From contig NZ_JADJDO010000001.1 of NCBI RefSeq assembly GCF_016702655.1, positions 62,001 through 126,000 of the forward strand: a stretch of 64,000 nucleotides of DNA, read 5' to 3'. Origin of the DNA: Ideonella sp. (lineage in GTDB: Bacteria; Pseudomonadota; Gammaproteobacteria; Burkholderiales; Burkholderiaceae_C). The notes below the pieces were generated by a model. It had not been told where the DNA came from, did not search any database, and worked only from the letters and a program-made list of their open reading frames with translations. Shown here one piece after another: positions 35,979 through 45,581 of this stretch (positions are counted from its first letter, which is position 1; each line of letters opens with the position of its first letter). The position numbers and the translations under genes were made by a program.

Positions 35979-36329
35979 ATGCGTCGTTTGCTCGTCGTCT
36001 TCATGTTGCTGGTGCTGCCCTTTCAGGTCATCTGGGCAGCGGCTGCGCCGTACTGCGCACATGAGACCGCGGCCGCGGCCAGCAAGCACCCGGGGCACCA
36101 TCAACATGTGCATCAGGACGGCAGCGATGTCGTGAATGCCGGCGACGAGGGCAGCGGCAAGGGTGTCAAGCACACCGACTGCGCGAGCTGCCATGCGGGA
36201 GCCGTTGCCACGCTGCCGCTGCCTGTGGCCGGGTTGTCCAGCGCTCCACGCGATGGGGTGGGCGAACAGCCTGCGCCACGCTACCGATCGCACACCCCTT
36301 CAGGGCCGGAGCGCCCCGACATCGTCTGA
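35979..36329 (+). CDS. CzcI-like small periplasmic protein
   Basis: This 116-residue protein has a signal peptide (MRRLLVVFMLLVLPFQVIWA) followed by His-rich sequence (HETAAAASKHPGHHQHVHQ) and a CASCHAG motif. Size, signal and position just before czcCBA match the CzcI group of small regulatory or metal-binding proteins. Those are thought to modulate czc expression; the exact role is not settled. The start at 35979 is chosen for the signal peptide. Confidence 0.72.
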   Translation: MRRLLVVFMLLVLPFQVIWAAAAPYCAHETAAAASKHPGHHQHVHQDGSDVVNAGDEGSGKGVKHTDCASCHAGAVATLPLPVAGLSSAPRDGVGEQPAPRYRSHTPSGPERPDIV

Positions 36330-36444
36330 CTCGCCGCTGCCGCGCGCTTCGGCGGCGAGGTCGAGTTCCGTCCGCTCTCCGGCTGACAGCGCCCCGCTTC
36401 GCCTGCCGAATCGCTTGTTGTCGTGAGACAAGAAGGATGATTCG

Positions 36445-37722
36445 ATGCGATTCCCCCTCGTGGCGCTGGCCCTCGTGCTGGCCGCCACTGCAATCCCCGC
36501 GGGTGCCCAGCCCGCGGCCGCCCCAACTGCGCTGACGCTGGACGAGGCGATGCGCCTGGCCGAGGCCACGCACCCGTCGGTGCTGGCCCGCCAAGCGCAG
36601 CTCTCCGCCGCCGAAGGCACGCAGCGCGAAGCCGCCGCGTGGCTGTTCAACAACCCCGAACTCAGTACCGAAGCCATACGCCGCCGACCCAGTGGTCCTG
36701 TCGACTCGTGGAACGAATGGAGCGTCGGCATCAGCCAGCCCTTCGAAACCGGCGGTCAGCAGGCCAAGCGGCGTGAAGCCGCCGCCGCCGGGCTGGACGC
36801 GCTGCGCGCCGAGATCGACGACGCCCGCCGCCAGGCCCGCGTCGAAGCCGCGACACGCTTCCTCGCCGTGCTGTCGGCACAGCGGCGCGTGCAGCTGGAA
36901 CAGCGATCGCTGGACCTGTTCGAGCGCAGCGCGCAGGCGGTGGCCAAGCGCCGTGCAGCGGGCGAGGACACGCGGCTCGACGCCAACGTGGCGCTGGTCG
37001 AAGCCGAACGCGCACGCAACGCGCTGGCACTGGCAGGCGAGCGCTTGATCGATGCGCGCAGCGAACTCGGCAGCGCGGTGCGCCTGCCGCCTGCTGCGTT
37101 GCCTGAAGTGGCCGGTGAACTCGGCAGCGCCGTCGACGACACCCTGCCGTACAGGCTGGAGCAGTTGCTCGCGTCGCTACAGGACCTGCCCCGCCAGCGC
37201 GCTCTGGCGGCACGCGAAGACGCGGCCCGGGCCCGGCTCGGCGTCGAGCGCGGCAACCGCAACCCCGATGTCACGGTCGGCGTGCACGCCGGCCGCGAAG
37301 GCCCGAGCGATGGCAAAGAACAGCTGGCAATCGTCTCGCTGTCGCTGCCGCTGCCGCTGTTCAAGCGCAACGACGCCGCGATCGGCCAGGCCATGACCGA
37401 CATGACGCAGGCCGAGGTCGAACGCGCCGCCGCGCTGCGCGACACCGAGGTGCGCGTGCGCCAGCTCTGGAGCCGGCTGGCCAGCCAGCGCGAGCGCGTT
37501 GCGCGCCTGCAGCGCGTGCTGGTGCCGGCGTCCGCCGACAACCAGCAGCTCTCCGCCAAGTCGCGCGAGGCCGGACAGATCGGCCTGCTCGACCAGCTGA
37601 TCGTCAACCGGCAGGCGATCGACGCCGAGCGCGACCTGATCGACCTGCTGGCCGAGATGCACGCCACCCGAATCGAACTCGAATACGCGGCCGGCTGGCC
37701 CCAACAAGGAAGCGCACGATGA
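36445..37722 (+). CDS. czcC: TolC-family outer-membrane efflux protein (CzcC)
   Basis: This 425-residue protein has a signal peptide ending near AGAQP, then the two-repeat TolC layout: LTLDEAMRLAEATHPSVLAR, long helices, then EDTRLDANVALVEAERARNA and the repeat-2 segment VGVHAGREGPSDGKEQLAIV. SLSLPLPLFKRNDAAIGQA is the typical strand turn. It forms the outer-membrane duct of the RND pump encoded next. Its stop overlaps the czcB start (ATGA). Confidence 0.9.
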   Translation: MRFPLVALALVLAATAIPAGAQPAAAPTALTLDEAMRLAEATHPSVLARQAQLSAAEGTQREAAAWLFNNPELSTEAIRRRPSGPVDSWNEWSVGISQPFETGGQQAKRREAAAAGLDALRAEIDDARRQARVEAATRFLAVLSAQRRVQLEQRSLDLFERSAQAVAKRRAAGEDTRLDANVALVEAERARNALALAGERLIDARSELGSAVRLPPAALPEVAGELGSAVDDTLPYRLEQLLASLQDLPRQRALAAREDAARARLGVERGNRNPDVTVGVHAGREGPSDGKEQLAIVSLSLPLPLFKRNDAAIGQAMTDMTQAEVERAAALRDTEVRVRQLWSRLASQRERVARLQRVLVPASADNQQLSAKSREAGQIGLLDQLIVNRQAIDAERDLIDLLAEMHATRIELEYAAGWPQQGSAR

Positions 37723-38945
37723 AGACCCTGAAGAAGCTCGAGGACAGCCGCCTGCGGGCGGGACTGGCCGCTGCCGCCGCGCTGCTGGCCTTCGCGCTGG
37801 CCGGCTGCGGCGGCGGCGCGAAGGACGAACATGCCGGCGAGGGCGACAAGCACGCCGAACACGCCGGCGAGAAGAAGGAAGGGAAGGACGAGCACAGCGA
37901 AGCCGAATCCGAGCTGACGCTGACCAGTGAGGAAGCGGCGCGCGCCGGCATCAAGGTCGAAGAAGTCAAACCCCAGGCGCTGGGCGAGACGCTCACCGTC
38001 ACTGCGACCATCCGCCCCGACGCCGACCGGCTGGCCCATGTGGCGGCGCGCATCGAAGGCCGTATCACTTCTGTGCCGGCGAAGCTGGGCGACAAGGTGC
38101 GCGCCGGCCAGACGCTGGCCACGCTGGACAGCGTGGCGGTGGGCGAAGCGCATGCCGCATTCAACGAGGCGCAGGCCGAACTCGGCATTGCCGAAGCCGA
38201 CTTCAAACGCGCCGAATCCTTGAATGCCGAAGAAATCATTCCGCGCAAGGACTACCTGCGCGCCAGGGCGGATCGCGACAAGGCGGCAGCAGCGCTGCGT
38301 GCCGCAGCCGACCGGCTGCGCCTGCTCGGCGGCTCGCCCAACGCCAGCGGCGCGGCGGTCTCGGCCTTTGCCGTGACCGCGCCTTTCGCCGGCACCGTCA
38401 TCGAAAAGAAGGCCACGCTGGGCGAACTGGCCAGCCCGAGCGAGCCGCTGTTCAGCGTGGCCGACCTGAGCCGGGTGTGGATCCAGGCCGACCTGCCGGA
38501 AAGCGCACTGGCCAAGGTTCGCATCGGCGCCAACGCCAAGGTGACGGTGCCGGCCTATCCGAACGAGGTCTTCGGCGGCCGGGTCGGCCATATCGGCGCC
38601 TCGCTCGACAAGGACTCGCGCACCGTGGCTGCACGCATCGAAGTGGCCAATGCCGATGGCCGGCTGAAGCCGGAGATGTTCGCCACCGCCACGATCGAGG
38701 TGGCCGGCGGCCAGCGCGAGGCCATCTCGCTGCCGGATGCGGCCATCGTGCTGATGGACGGCAAGCCGACGGTCTTCGTCTATGCGCAGGGCGCGTACGA
38801 GGCGGTGCAGGTCGAACCCGGCGAACGCATCGGCGGGCGCACGGTGCTGAAGTCGGGCCTGATGGCCGGCGATCAGGTCGTCACCTCGGGCACCTACGCG
38901 CTCAAGGCACGCAAGCTGAAATCCCAGCTCGGCCACGGGCATTGA
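37719..38945 (+). CDS. czcB: RND efflux periplasmic adaptor (CzcB)
   Basis: This 408-residue membrane-fusion protein has a lipoprotein signal (ALLAFALAGCGGG) and an His/Glu/Asp-rich segment around residues 33-65 that may bind metal. The lipoyl/hairpin and barrel domains follow: LTVTATIRPDADRLAHVAAR, then LGDKVRAGQTLATLDSV and FAVTAPFAGTVIEKKATLGE. The C-terminal barrel includes ATIEVAGGQREAISLPDAAI. It links the inner- and outer-membrane parts of the pump. It is coupled to czcC by overlap and precedes czcA by 16 bp. Confidence 0.9.
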   Translation: MKTLKKLEDSRLRAGLAAAAALLAFALAGCGGGAKDEHAGEGDKHAEHAGEKKEGKDEHSEAESELTLTSEEAARAGIKVEEVKPQALGETLTVTATIRPDADRLAHVAARIEGRITSVPAKLGDKVRAGQTLATLDSVAVGEAHAAFNEAQAELGIAEADFKRAESLNAEEIIPRKDYLRARADRDKAAAALRAAADRLRLLGGSPNASGAAVSAFAVTAPFAGTVIEKKATLGELASPSEPLFSVADLSRVWIQADLPESALAKVRIGANAKVTVPAYPNEVFGGRVGHIGASLDKDSRTVAARIEVANADGRLKPEMFATATIEVAGGQREAISLPDAAIVLMDGKPTVFVYAQGAYEAVQVEPGERIGGRTVLKSGLMAGDQVVTSGTYALKARKLKSQLGHGH

Positions 38946-38961
38946 GAAGGAAAACCGAACC

Positions 38962-41900
38962 ATGCTCAATGCAATCGTCGATGCCAGCCTGCGCTACAAG
39001 GTGCTGGTGCTGGTGGCTTTTGCCGTGCTTGTCGGACTGGGCGTCATGGCCTACCGGCAGGTGCCGGTGGATGCCTTTCCCGATGTCACGCCGGCCCAGG
39101 TGAACATCTATACCGAATCGCCCGGCGTCGCCGCCGAGGACATCGAGCGCCTGCTCACCGTGCCCATCGAAGCGGCGATGGCCGGCCTGGCCGACGTGGA
39201 AGTGGTGCGCTCGGTGTCGCTGTTCGGCCTGTCCTACGTGGCGGTGTACTTCAAGGACAACGTCGACATCTACTTCGCGCGCCGGCTGGTGGGCGAGAAA
39301 CTGCAGGAGGTCAAAGGCCGGCTGCCCGAGGGCTACGGCGAACCCGAGCTCGGGCCCAACAGCTCGGGCCTGGGCCAGGTGTTCTGGTACACGATCGCAG
39401 ACGCCGACAAGAAGTTGAGCGCGATGGACCTGCGCACCTTGCAGGACTGGACCGTGCGCCTGATCCTGCGCACCGCACCCGGCGTCGATGACGTCACCAC
39501 CTGGGGCGGCCACGAAAAGCAGTACCAGGTGCAGATCGACCCGCGCAAGCTGGTCAAGTACGGCGTGTCCTTCAAGGAGGTGATGGAGCGCCTGGCGGCC
39601 AACAACAAGCAGGTCGGCGGCCAGTACCTGAACGTCGGTGTCGAGCAGTACCTGGTGCGCGGCCTGGGTCTGGTCAGCAGCGCGGCCGACATCGGCAGCA
39701 TCGTGGTTGCCGAGCGCAACGGCGCGCCGATCTACGTGCGCGACGTGGCCGAGGTCAAGGAAGCGCCGGCGGTGCGCTTCGGCGCGGTCACGCGCAATGG
39801 CGAGGAAGTGGTGCTCGGCATCGCGCTAGCGCGCATCAACGAGAACGCGGCCACCGTCGTCAGGGCGGTCAAGGAAAAGCTCGCCATCGCGCAGGCCGCG
39901 CTGCCCAAGGGCGTGGAGCTGAAGGCGGTGTACGACCGCACCGAGATCGTCGACAAGGCGCTCAAGACCTCCACCAACGCGCTGATCGAAGGCTCGATCC
40001 TGGTGGCGGTGATCCTGTTCCTGTTCCTCGGCGAGTTCCGCTCGGCGATCGTCGTCATCGTCACGCTGCCGCTGGCGATGCTGTTCGCCTTCATCTGCAT
40101 GCGCTACGTCGGCATGTCGGCCAACCTGATGTCGCTGGCCGGCCTGGCCATCGGCATCGGCATGATGGTCGACGGCGCGGTGGTGATGGTGGAAAACGCC
40201 TTCAGGCTGCTGTCGCACGCACGTGAATCGGGCAAGCCCATCCACCGCACCCATGTCGTGCTGGAAGCGGCACGCGAGGTGGCCAATCCGATCGCCTTCG
40301 CGATTCTGATCATCATCGTGGTCTTTCTGCCGCTGTTCTCGCTCACCGGACTTGAGGGCAAGCTGTTCAAGCCGATGGCGCTGACCATCACCTTCGCGAT
40401 GGCCGGTCTCTGCTGCTGTCGCTGACCCTGGTGCCGGTGCTGTGCGCGCTGATCCTCCAGCCCAAGGAGGAGAAGGACACCTGGCTGGTGCGCGGCGCCA
40501 AGCGGCTGTACCTGCCGCTGCTGGACTGGGCGCTGGAGCGCAAGAAGATCGTCGTCGGCATCGCGCTGGCGCTGCTGATCGGCGCGCTGGCGCTGTTCCC
40601 GTTCCTCGGCAAGGAGTTCATGCCCACGCTGCAGGAGGACGCCATCATGTTTCGTGTGGTTGGCATCCCTTCCACCTCACTTGACGAGTCGATCCGTGTT
40701 GCCAATGTCATGGACGCGAGCCTGCGCAAGCAGTTCCCCCAGGTCAACGCGGTGCTGGCGACGATCGGCCGCGCCGAGAAGGGCGAGACGGCCGACGTCA
40801 ACTACATGGAAGTGCTGCTCGACATGAAGCCGCGGGACGAGTGGCCGACGCAGCAGTCGTTTGCCGCGCTCGGCCGCGAGATGCAGGAGTTCCTCGAAGG
40901 CGAGGTGCAGACCGCCGTCTTCGGTGCGACGCAGCCGATCCAGATGCGCGTGGAAGAGCTGATCTCCGGCGTGCGCGCGACGCTGGCGCTGAAGATCTAC
41001 GGCGAGGACCTGGACAAGCTCGAGGAACTGTCCGCCAAGCTCAAGACCGTGGTCGCCGGCGTGCCCGGCGTCGCGGACCTGTCGGCCGAGGCCAACAAGG
41101 GCAAGCCGCAGATGGTCATCAAGGTCGACCGCCAGGCTGCCGCGCGCTATGGGCTGAATGCCGACGACATCCTGGCCGTGGTGCAGGCCGGCATCGGCGG
41201 CGAAGCCGTGTCCACGCTGATCGACGGCACACGCCGCTTCGACATTGCAGTCCGCCTGCCCGAGGAGTTCCGCTCCAGCCCGTGGGCGATCGCGGCGATC
41301 CCGATCCGCACCGCCGAAGGCGCGATCGTGCCCTTCTCCAGCGTGGCCAAGATCGAGCTCGACGAAGGCTATACCTTCGTGCGTCGCGAAGCGCTGCAGC
41401 GCTACGCGGTGCTGCAGATGGACGTGCAGGGCCGCGACGTGGACGGCTTCGTGCGCGAGGCCAATGCCGCCATCGCCGCCAAGGTGACGCTGCCCACCGG
41501 CTACTGGGTCGAATGGGGCGGCGCTTTCGAGAACCAGCAGCGAGCGATGGAGCGGCTTGGGGTGATCGTGCCGCTGACCATCGGCCTGATCTTCATCCTG
41601 CTCTACACCGCGTTCAACTCGGTGCGCCACGCCACGCTGATCATCGCCAACGTGCCCTTCGCGATCATCGGCGGCATCGTCGGGCTGTTCATCACCGGGC
41701 AGTACCTGTCGGTGCCTTCGGCCATCGGCTTCATCGCGGTGTTCGGCGTGGCGATGCTGAACGGCATCGTGCTCGTCAGCTTCCTCAACGACCAGCGCAA
41801 GCACGGCCTGCCGATCCGCGATGCGGTGCGCCAGGGCGCGGCGCTGCGGCTGCGGCCGGTGCTGATGACGGCGTCGGTGGCGATCCTGGGCCTGATCCCG

Positions 41901-42128
41901 ATGCTGATCTCGACCGGTGTCGGTGCCGAAACGCAGCGGCCGCTGGCCACGGTGGTGGTCGGCGGGCTGATCACCTCGACCCTGCTGACCTTACTGCTGC
42001 TGCCGCTGATCTACGAATGGTCCGAAACGCGGGCCGAGGCAAAACAGCGCGCCCGCGACGCTGCCGCCGACGCCGAGCAGTCCGAACCTGTGCCCCTTCC
42101 ACCACAACCGACCCCGGAGACCCCATGA
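38962..42128 (+). pseudogene. czcA: Heavy-metal RND efflux pump (CzcA/CusA), one frameshift
   Basis: The inner-membrane proton-driven pump is full length (~1055 residues) but split. The first frame runs 38962-40425 and the second carries 40431-42128. The sequence up to ALTITFAMAG and from LTLVPVLCALILQPKEEKDT is continuous, so one base is missing near 40407. The start LNAIVDASLRYKVLVL and YRQVPVDAFPDVTPAQVNIY are typical. The TM4 proton-relay segment GMMVDGAVVMVENAF is intact. If the missing base is a read error the pump is functional; otherwise the island lacks its pump subunit. Zn/Co/Cd is the probable substrate group. Confidence 0.85.
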
Positions 42129-42463
42129 AAGAGATCAAGGCCTATGTGCATCGCAGCCGCATTGCCGACGTGATCGCCGCATTGAAGGACTCGCCCGCCT
42201 GGGGCGGCGCGCGCGGTGGCCGGCGTCACAACCTGGCGGTGTACATCGTCAAGGGCTCGCTGCTGCCGCTGGACAACGCCGAGCAGCACTACGCAATGGA
42301 CCTCGGCGACGAGGTCGTCAACGAATACAAGCTGGAGCTGCTGTGCGAGGACAGCGAGGTCGAGCCGCTGAAGGCCGCGATTACCGCGGCTGCACGCACC
42401 GGCCAGGCCGTCGCCGGTTGGATCACGGTCATCGACGTGGTCAGCGCGACGCCCATCCATTGA
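42125..42463 (+). CDS. P-II-like protein of metal-efflux operons
   Basis: This 112-residue protein has a PII-like ferredoxin fold: KEIKAYVHRSRIADVIAALK, then HNLAVYIVKGSLLPLDNAEQ, and a final strand GQAVAGWITVIDVVSATPIH. It lacks the T-loop uridylylation region of GlnB/GlnK, so it is not a nitrogen-status protein. Similar small PII-like proteins occur after czcCBA genes and may sense metal or a small ligand. Its ATG overlaps the czcA stop. Confidence 0.75.
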   Translation: MKEIKAYVHRSRIADVIAALKDSPAWGGARGGRRHNLAVYIVKGSLLPLDNAEQHYAMDLGDEVVNEYKLELLCEDSEVEPLKAAITAAARTGQAVAGWITVIDVVSATPIH

Positions 42464-42503
42464 CCTGCAGTTTCACTCACGATCCACCCTGGAAGGAAAC
42501 TCA

Positions 42504-42872
42504 ATGAAATCCATCTTCGCTCCGCTGCTGATCGCATCCGTGCTGGTCCTGCCCGCATTCGCCGCGGAGGACCATGCGCCCAAGCACGGCGGCATCGTCG
42601 TCGAGACCAAGGCTGGAGACCTGGAACTGGTCGCCAAGCCCGACCTTATCGTCATCCACGTCAGCGACCACGGCAAACCGATGAAGCTCACCAACGGCAG
42701 CGGCAAGGTGACGGTGTTCAACGGCAATGACAAGACCGAGGCGCCGCTCGCGCTGGTGGGTGACAGACTGGAAGCCAAGGGCAACTTCAAGGTTGGTGCC
42801 GGCACCAAAGTGCTGACCGAGGTGTCGCTCAATGGCAAGCCGGCCGCCTCGGCACGGTTCACGCTGAAGTGA
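42504..42872 (+). CDS. Small periplasmic protein at the end of the czc operon
   Basis: This 122-residue protein has a signal peptide (FAPLLIASVLVLPAFA) and a mature beta-rich part beginning EDHAPKHGGIVVETKAGDLE, with His residues that could bind metal. It resembles small proteins often found with heavy-metal RND operons, with no firm function known to me. It follows the PII-like gene by 40 bp with a good ribosome-binding site (GGAAGG). Confidence 0.7.
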   Translation: MKSIFAPLLIASVLVLPAFAAEDHAPKHGGIVVETKAGDLELVAKPDLIVIHVSDHGKPMKLTNGSGKVTVFNGNDKTEAPLALVGDRLEAKGNFKVGAGTKVLTEVSLNGKPAASARFTLK

Positions 42873-43350
42873 GTGGTGACCTCTGAGGTCATCGGGCGCG
42901 GCCTGTTGGCCAGTCCCAGACGCGTCGCTGCGCGCGGCACGGCGGCTGCGAGCGTGTAGTGGCCTGCGACTGCAAGGATGCGCGCAGCCAGCGCTTGTCG
43001 GCTGTAACTGACATTGCCGACGCTGGAAGGAGCACTACGAATGTTCTCAAGCGGTCAGCAGCGCCTGGCGCGACCTTCGAGTGTAGTCATGCGGCCGCGA
43101 GCTTCTCGCGGGCATCGTTGGGCATGTGTGAACGACCGCAGTCACCAACTCTGATTGACTTGACTCGAATGCCTCGGCGAAAGGTCCAGTTCCAAGGTAG
43201 ACCGGTCGTTGACTCACAGAATCGTCCACGGGCTCCTTCGGGTCGCAAGCCGCGATCGGCGGGAAGACTCTCGACCGCAGTCTGTGCGTCAGCAATGCGC
43301 CGACAGCCGGCAATGGCTTTCTATGCGATTGAGTGCCAAGCCGTATCAGA
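42873..43350. other. Intergenic region with one dispersed repeat
   Basis: After the czc operon no recognised gene is present until the convergent amidohydrolase. The right part holds repeat copy B (43296-43336). Open frames here are short and show no family similarity. No strong hairpin followed by T-rich sequence was seen for either convergent operon. Confidence 0.45.
43296..43336 (-). repeat. Dispersed intergenic repeat, copy B
   Basis: On the minus strand this 41-bp stretch differs from 30600-30640 at only two positions. Similarity fades after it, so the two copies share only the first part of the unit. It lies between convergent genes. Confidence 0.65.
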
Positions 43351-45312
43351 TCAGTGGTTGTGGCCGTCGCCGCGGCCGTGCGGCGCGCCCGGCACGTTGC
43401 CCGGGATCGCGTGGCCGGTGGAGCCGCGCGGGCTCAGCACGCGGGCCCGGGCGCTGATCGCCGCGCGCTGCGGCGCGACCATGTCGGCGAAGGCGTCGAT
43501 CGCGGCGACGACCTGCCCGCCCACCATCGTCAGCAGCACGCGGTTGCGGCCGAGTTCCTCGTCGGGCACGCTGAGAAAGTCGCGCTCGAGAACAATCAGG
43601 TCGGCGAACTTGCCGGTCTCGATGCTGCCGAGCTGGCGCTCGAGCCGCAGCTGGTGCGCGGCGTTGACGGTGATCGCGGCGAGCACCGCGTCGCGCGAGA
43701 GCGCCGGGTCGGCATTGATCGGCCCCTCGAAGATCGGCGCGAAGCTCGCGGCGCTGTGCGGGTTGGTCGGATCGCCCGCGCGCGTGACGCCGATCTTGAG
43801 CGCGAGGAAGGTGTCGAACGGATCGATCGGCCAGTCGCTGCCGTGCACGATGCGCGCCCCGGCGCGCTGCATGCTGCCCGAAGGCTCCATGCGCGCGAAG
43901 CGCTCGCCGCCGAGGTGGCTCTCGGTCTCGCCAATCGAATAAGGCGCGCGCTGCGCCCATTGGAACGACATCGTGGCCATCACGTCGAGCGCGGCGAAGC
44001 GCCCGTAGTCCGCCACTGTGACGGTCTCGTCATGCGCGATCGCCGGGCGGAAATCGGCGCTTGGGCGCGCCTGCCGCGTCGCGGCCACGGCATCGAGCAC
44101 GGTGCGCACGCCGCGGTCGCCGGTGGCGTGCAGGTGCATGTCGAGGCCGGCGTCGACCGTGGCGAGCATCAGCGCCTGCAGCGAGGCCGGCGTGTAGTAC
44201 TGCTCGCCGAGGTTGGTGCTCTCCACCCACTGCGGCGCGGCCTCGGTGCCGATGTTGCGCAGGTAGGGCGTCAGCAGCGCGCCGGTATCGGCCGGTGCGT
44301 TGACCACGCCGTCCAGGAACACCTTGACGATGCGGGAGTGGACGCCCGGCGCCGGCAGGGGCCCGGCGGCGTCGGCCTGCGCGGTGAGCGCCTTGGCCTG
44401 CGCGATCGCGTCGGCCGGCGCGCTGTTGGCGGTTGCCGGGTCGAGGTTGATCGCGAGGTTCACGCGTGCGCTCAGCTCGCCCGCATCGCGCAGCGTCTTG
44501 AAGACGCGCAGGTGCGGCTCGCCGGCCGCGGCGTCCATGAACGTGGTGATGCCCTGCTCGCGCAGCGCGGCGAGCGCGGCGCGGCCCTGCCTGAGCTCGT
44601 CGGCCTCGCTGTCGGGCGGGATCGCGCCCTTGAGCTGAAAGCCGGCGGCGTCCTCGCAGATGCCGCTCGGGTTGCCGCCGCCGTCGCGCAGGAACTTGCC
44701 GCCGGCCGGGTCGGGCGTCGCCGCGTCGATGCCGGCGAGCGCGAAGGCGCGCGAGTTCGCGAGCACGGAATGGAAGTCGCTCGACGTGACCGCGATCGGC
44801 CGCGTGGTGGTCAGCGCGTCGAGCAGCGCCCGGGTCGGGTCGGCGTCGAGTGCGGCAGTGGACTGGCGGTCCCAGTTGACCGCTTCGAGCCAGGTGTCGG
44901 GCCCGGCCTCGGGCGTGGCGTCCAGGCAGGCCTGCAGGCGCTCGGCGAGCTGCGCGCGCGTCAGCGGCACGTAGGCCAGGTCGCACAGCAGCAGCGCGCG
45001 ACCTCCTGCCAGCGAATGCAGGTGCGCATCGACGAAGCCCGGCATCAGCATGCGGCCGTCGAGCTCGATCACCTTGGTGTCGACGCCGATGCGCTTGGCC
45101 GCATCGGCGTCGGAGCCGACGAAGGCGATGCGCCCGTTGCGCACGGCCACCGCCTGCGCGATGCTGCGCTGGCCGTCCATCGTGACGACCTTGCCGCCGC
45201 GCAGCACGACGTCCGCCGGGTCGTATCCCTCGCCGTCGCCACAGCCGGCGACGATGGCGGCGAGCGCGATCGCTGCCGAAAGCAGCGCAACGCCTGTCTT
45301 GCTTACCCTCAT
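43351..45312 (-). CDS. YtcJ-like amidohydrolase (family 3), lipoprotein
   Basis: This 653-residue protein has a lipoprotein signal (ALLSAAIALAAIVAGCGDGE), unusual for a normally cytoplasmic family. The amidohydrolase-3 barrel follows: GGKVVTMDGQRSIAQAVAVR, the metal motif MPGFVDAHLHS, MHLHATGDRGVRTVLD and the Asp-containing HGSDWPIDPF. The tail (PHGRGDGHNH) is His-rich. Family members hydrolyse N-acyl or formamide groups of varied substrates. An envelope location suggests an extracellular substrate. It is a single gene facing the czc operon. Confidence 0.87.
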   Translation of the reverse strand: MRVSKTGVALLSAAIALAAIVAGCGDGEGYDPADVVLRGGKVVTMDGQRSIAQAVAVRNGRIAFVGSDADAAKRIGVDTKVIELDGRMLMPGFVDAHLHSLAGGRALLLCDLAYVPLTRAQLAERLQACLDATPEAGPDTWLEAVNWDRQSTAALDADPTRALLDALTTTRPIAVTSSDFHSVLANSRAFALAGIDAATPDPAGGKFLRDGGGNPSGICEDAAGFQLKGAIPPDSEADELRQGRAALAALREQGITTFMDAAAGEPHLRVFKTLRDAGELSARVNLAINLDPATANSAPADAIAQAKALTAQADAAGPLPAPGVHSRIVKVFLDGVVNAPADTGALLTPYLRNIGTEAAPQWVESTNLGEQYYTPASLQALMLATVDAGLDMHLHATGDRGVRTVLDAVAATRQARPSADFRPAIAHDETVTVADYGRFAALDVMATMSFQWAQRAPYSIGETESHLGGERFARMEPSGSMQRAGARIVHGSDWPIDPFDTFLALKIGVTRAGDPTNPHSAASFAPIFEGPINADPALSRDAVLAAITVNAAHQLRLERQLGSIETGKFADLIVLERDFLSVPDEELGRNRVLLTMVGGQVVAAIDAFADMVAPQRAAISARARVLSPRGSTGHAIPGNVPGAPHGRGDGHNH

Positions 45313-45448
45313 GGTCTCCCCCGGACTTCGCCCGACATGGGCGTGGCCGAAGATAGCCGCCGCGCCGCGCCGTGGCCCTCTGCAAATGCAGAGGGGTCTT
45401 CAGCCCACCTGATTGGCGACCATGTTCAGCAGCCGCGCCAAGCTCGCA

Positions 45449-45537
45449 CCCCCTCACCCCAACCCTCTCCCCCGTTGCCGGGGGAGAGGGGGAGTCTCTC
45501 CCTCTCCCGCTGGCGGGAGAGGGCAGGGGTGAGGGTG
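45449..45537. repeat. Palindromic intergenic repeat, terminator-like
   Basis: CCCTCACCCCAACCCTCTCC, then a loop and GGGAGAGGG, then CCCTCTCCCGC-TGG-CGGGAGAGGG and GGGGTGAGGG make nested strong hairpins. This CCCTCACCCC/GGGGTGAGGG type occurs in many copies in beta- and gammaproteobacterial genomes. It lies between two minus-strand genes and could stop transcription of the LuxR gene before the amidohydrolase gene. Confidence 0.7.
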
Positions 45538-45581
45538 GTGGCCGCGGCGGACGATTGCGCTGAGGTTCATCGCCAAACAAC

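Noticed and set aside
45449..45537. CRISPR array
   Set aside because: The repeats are nested inverted repeats without regular unique spacers, and no cas gene is present anywhere in the window.
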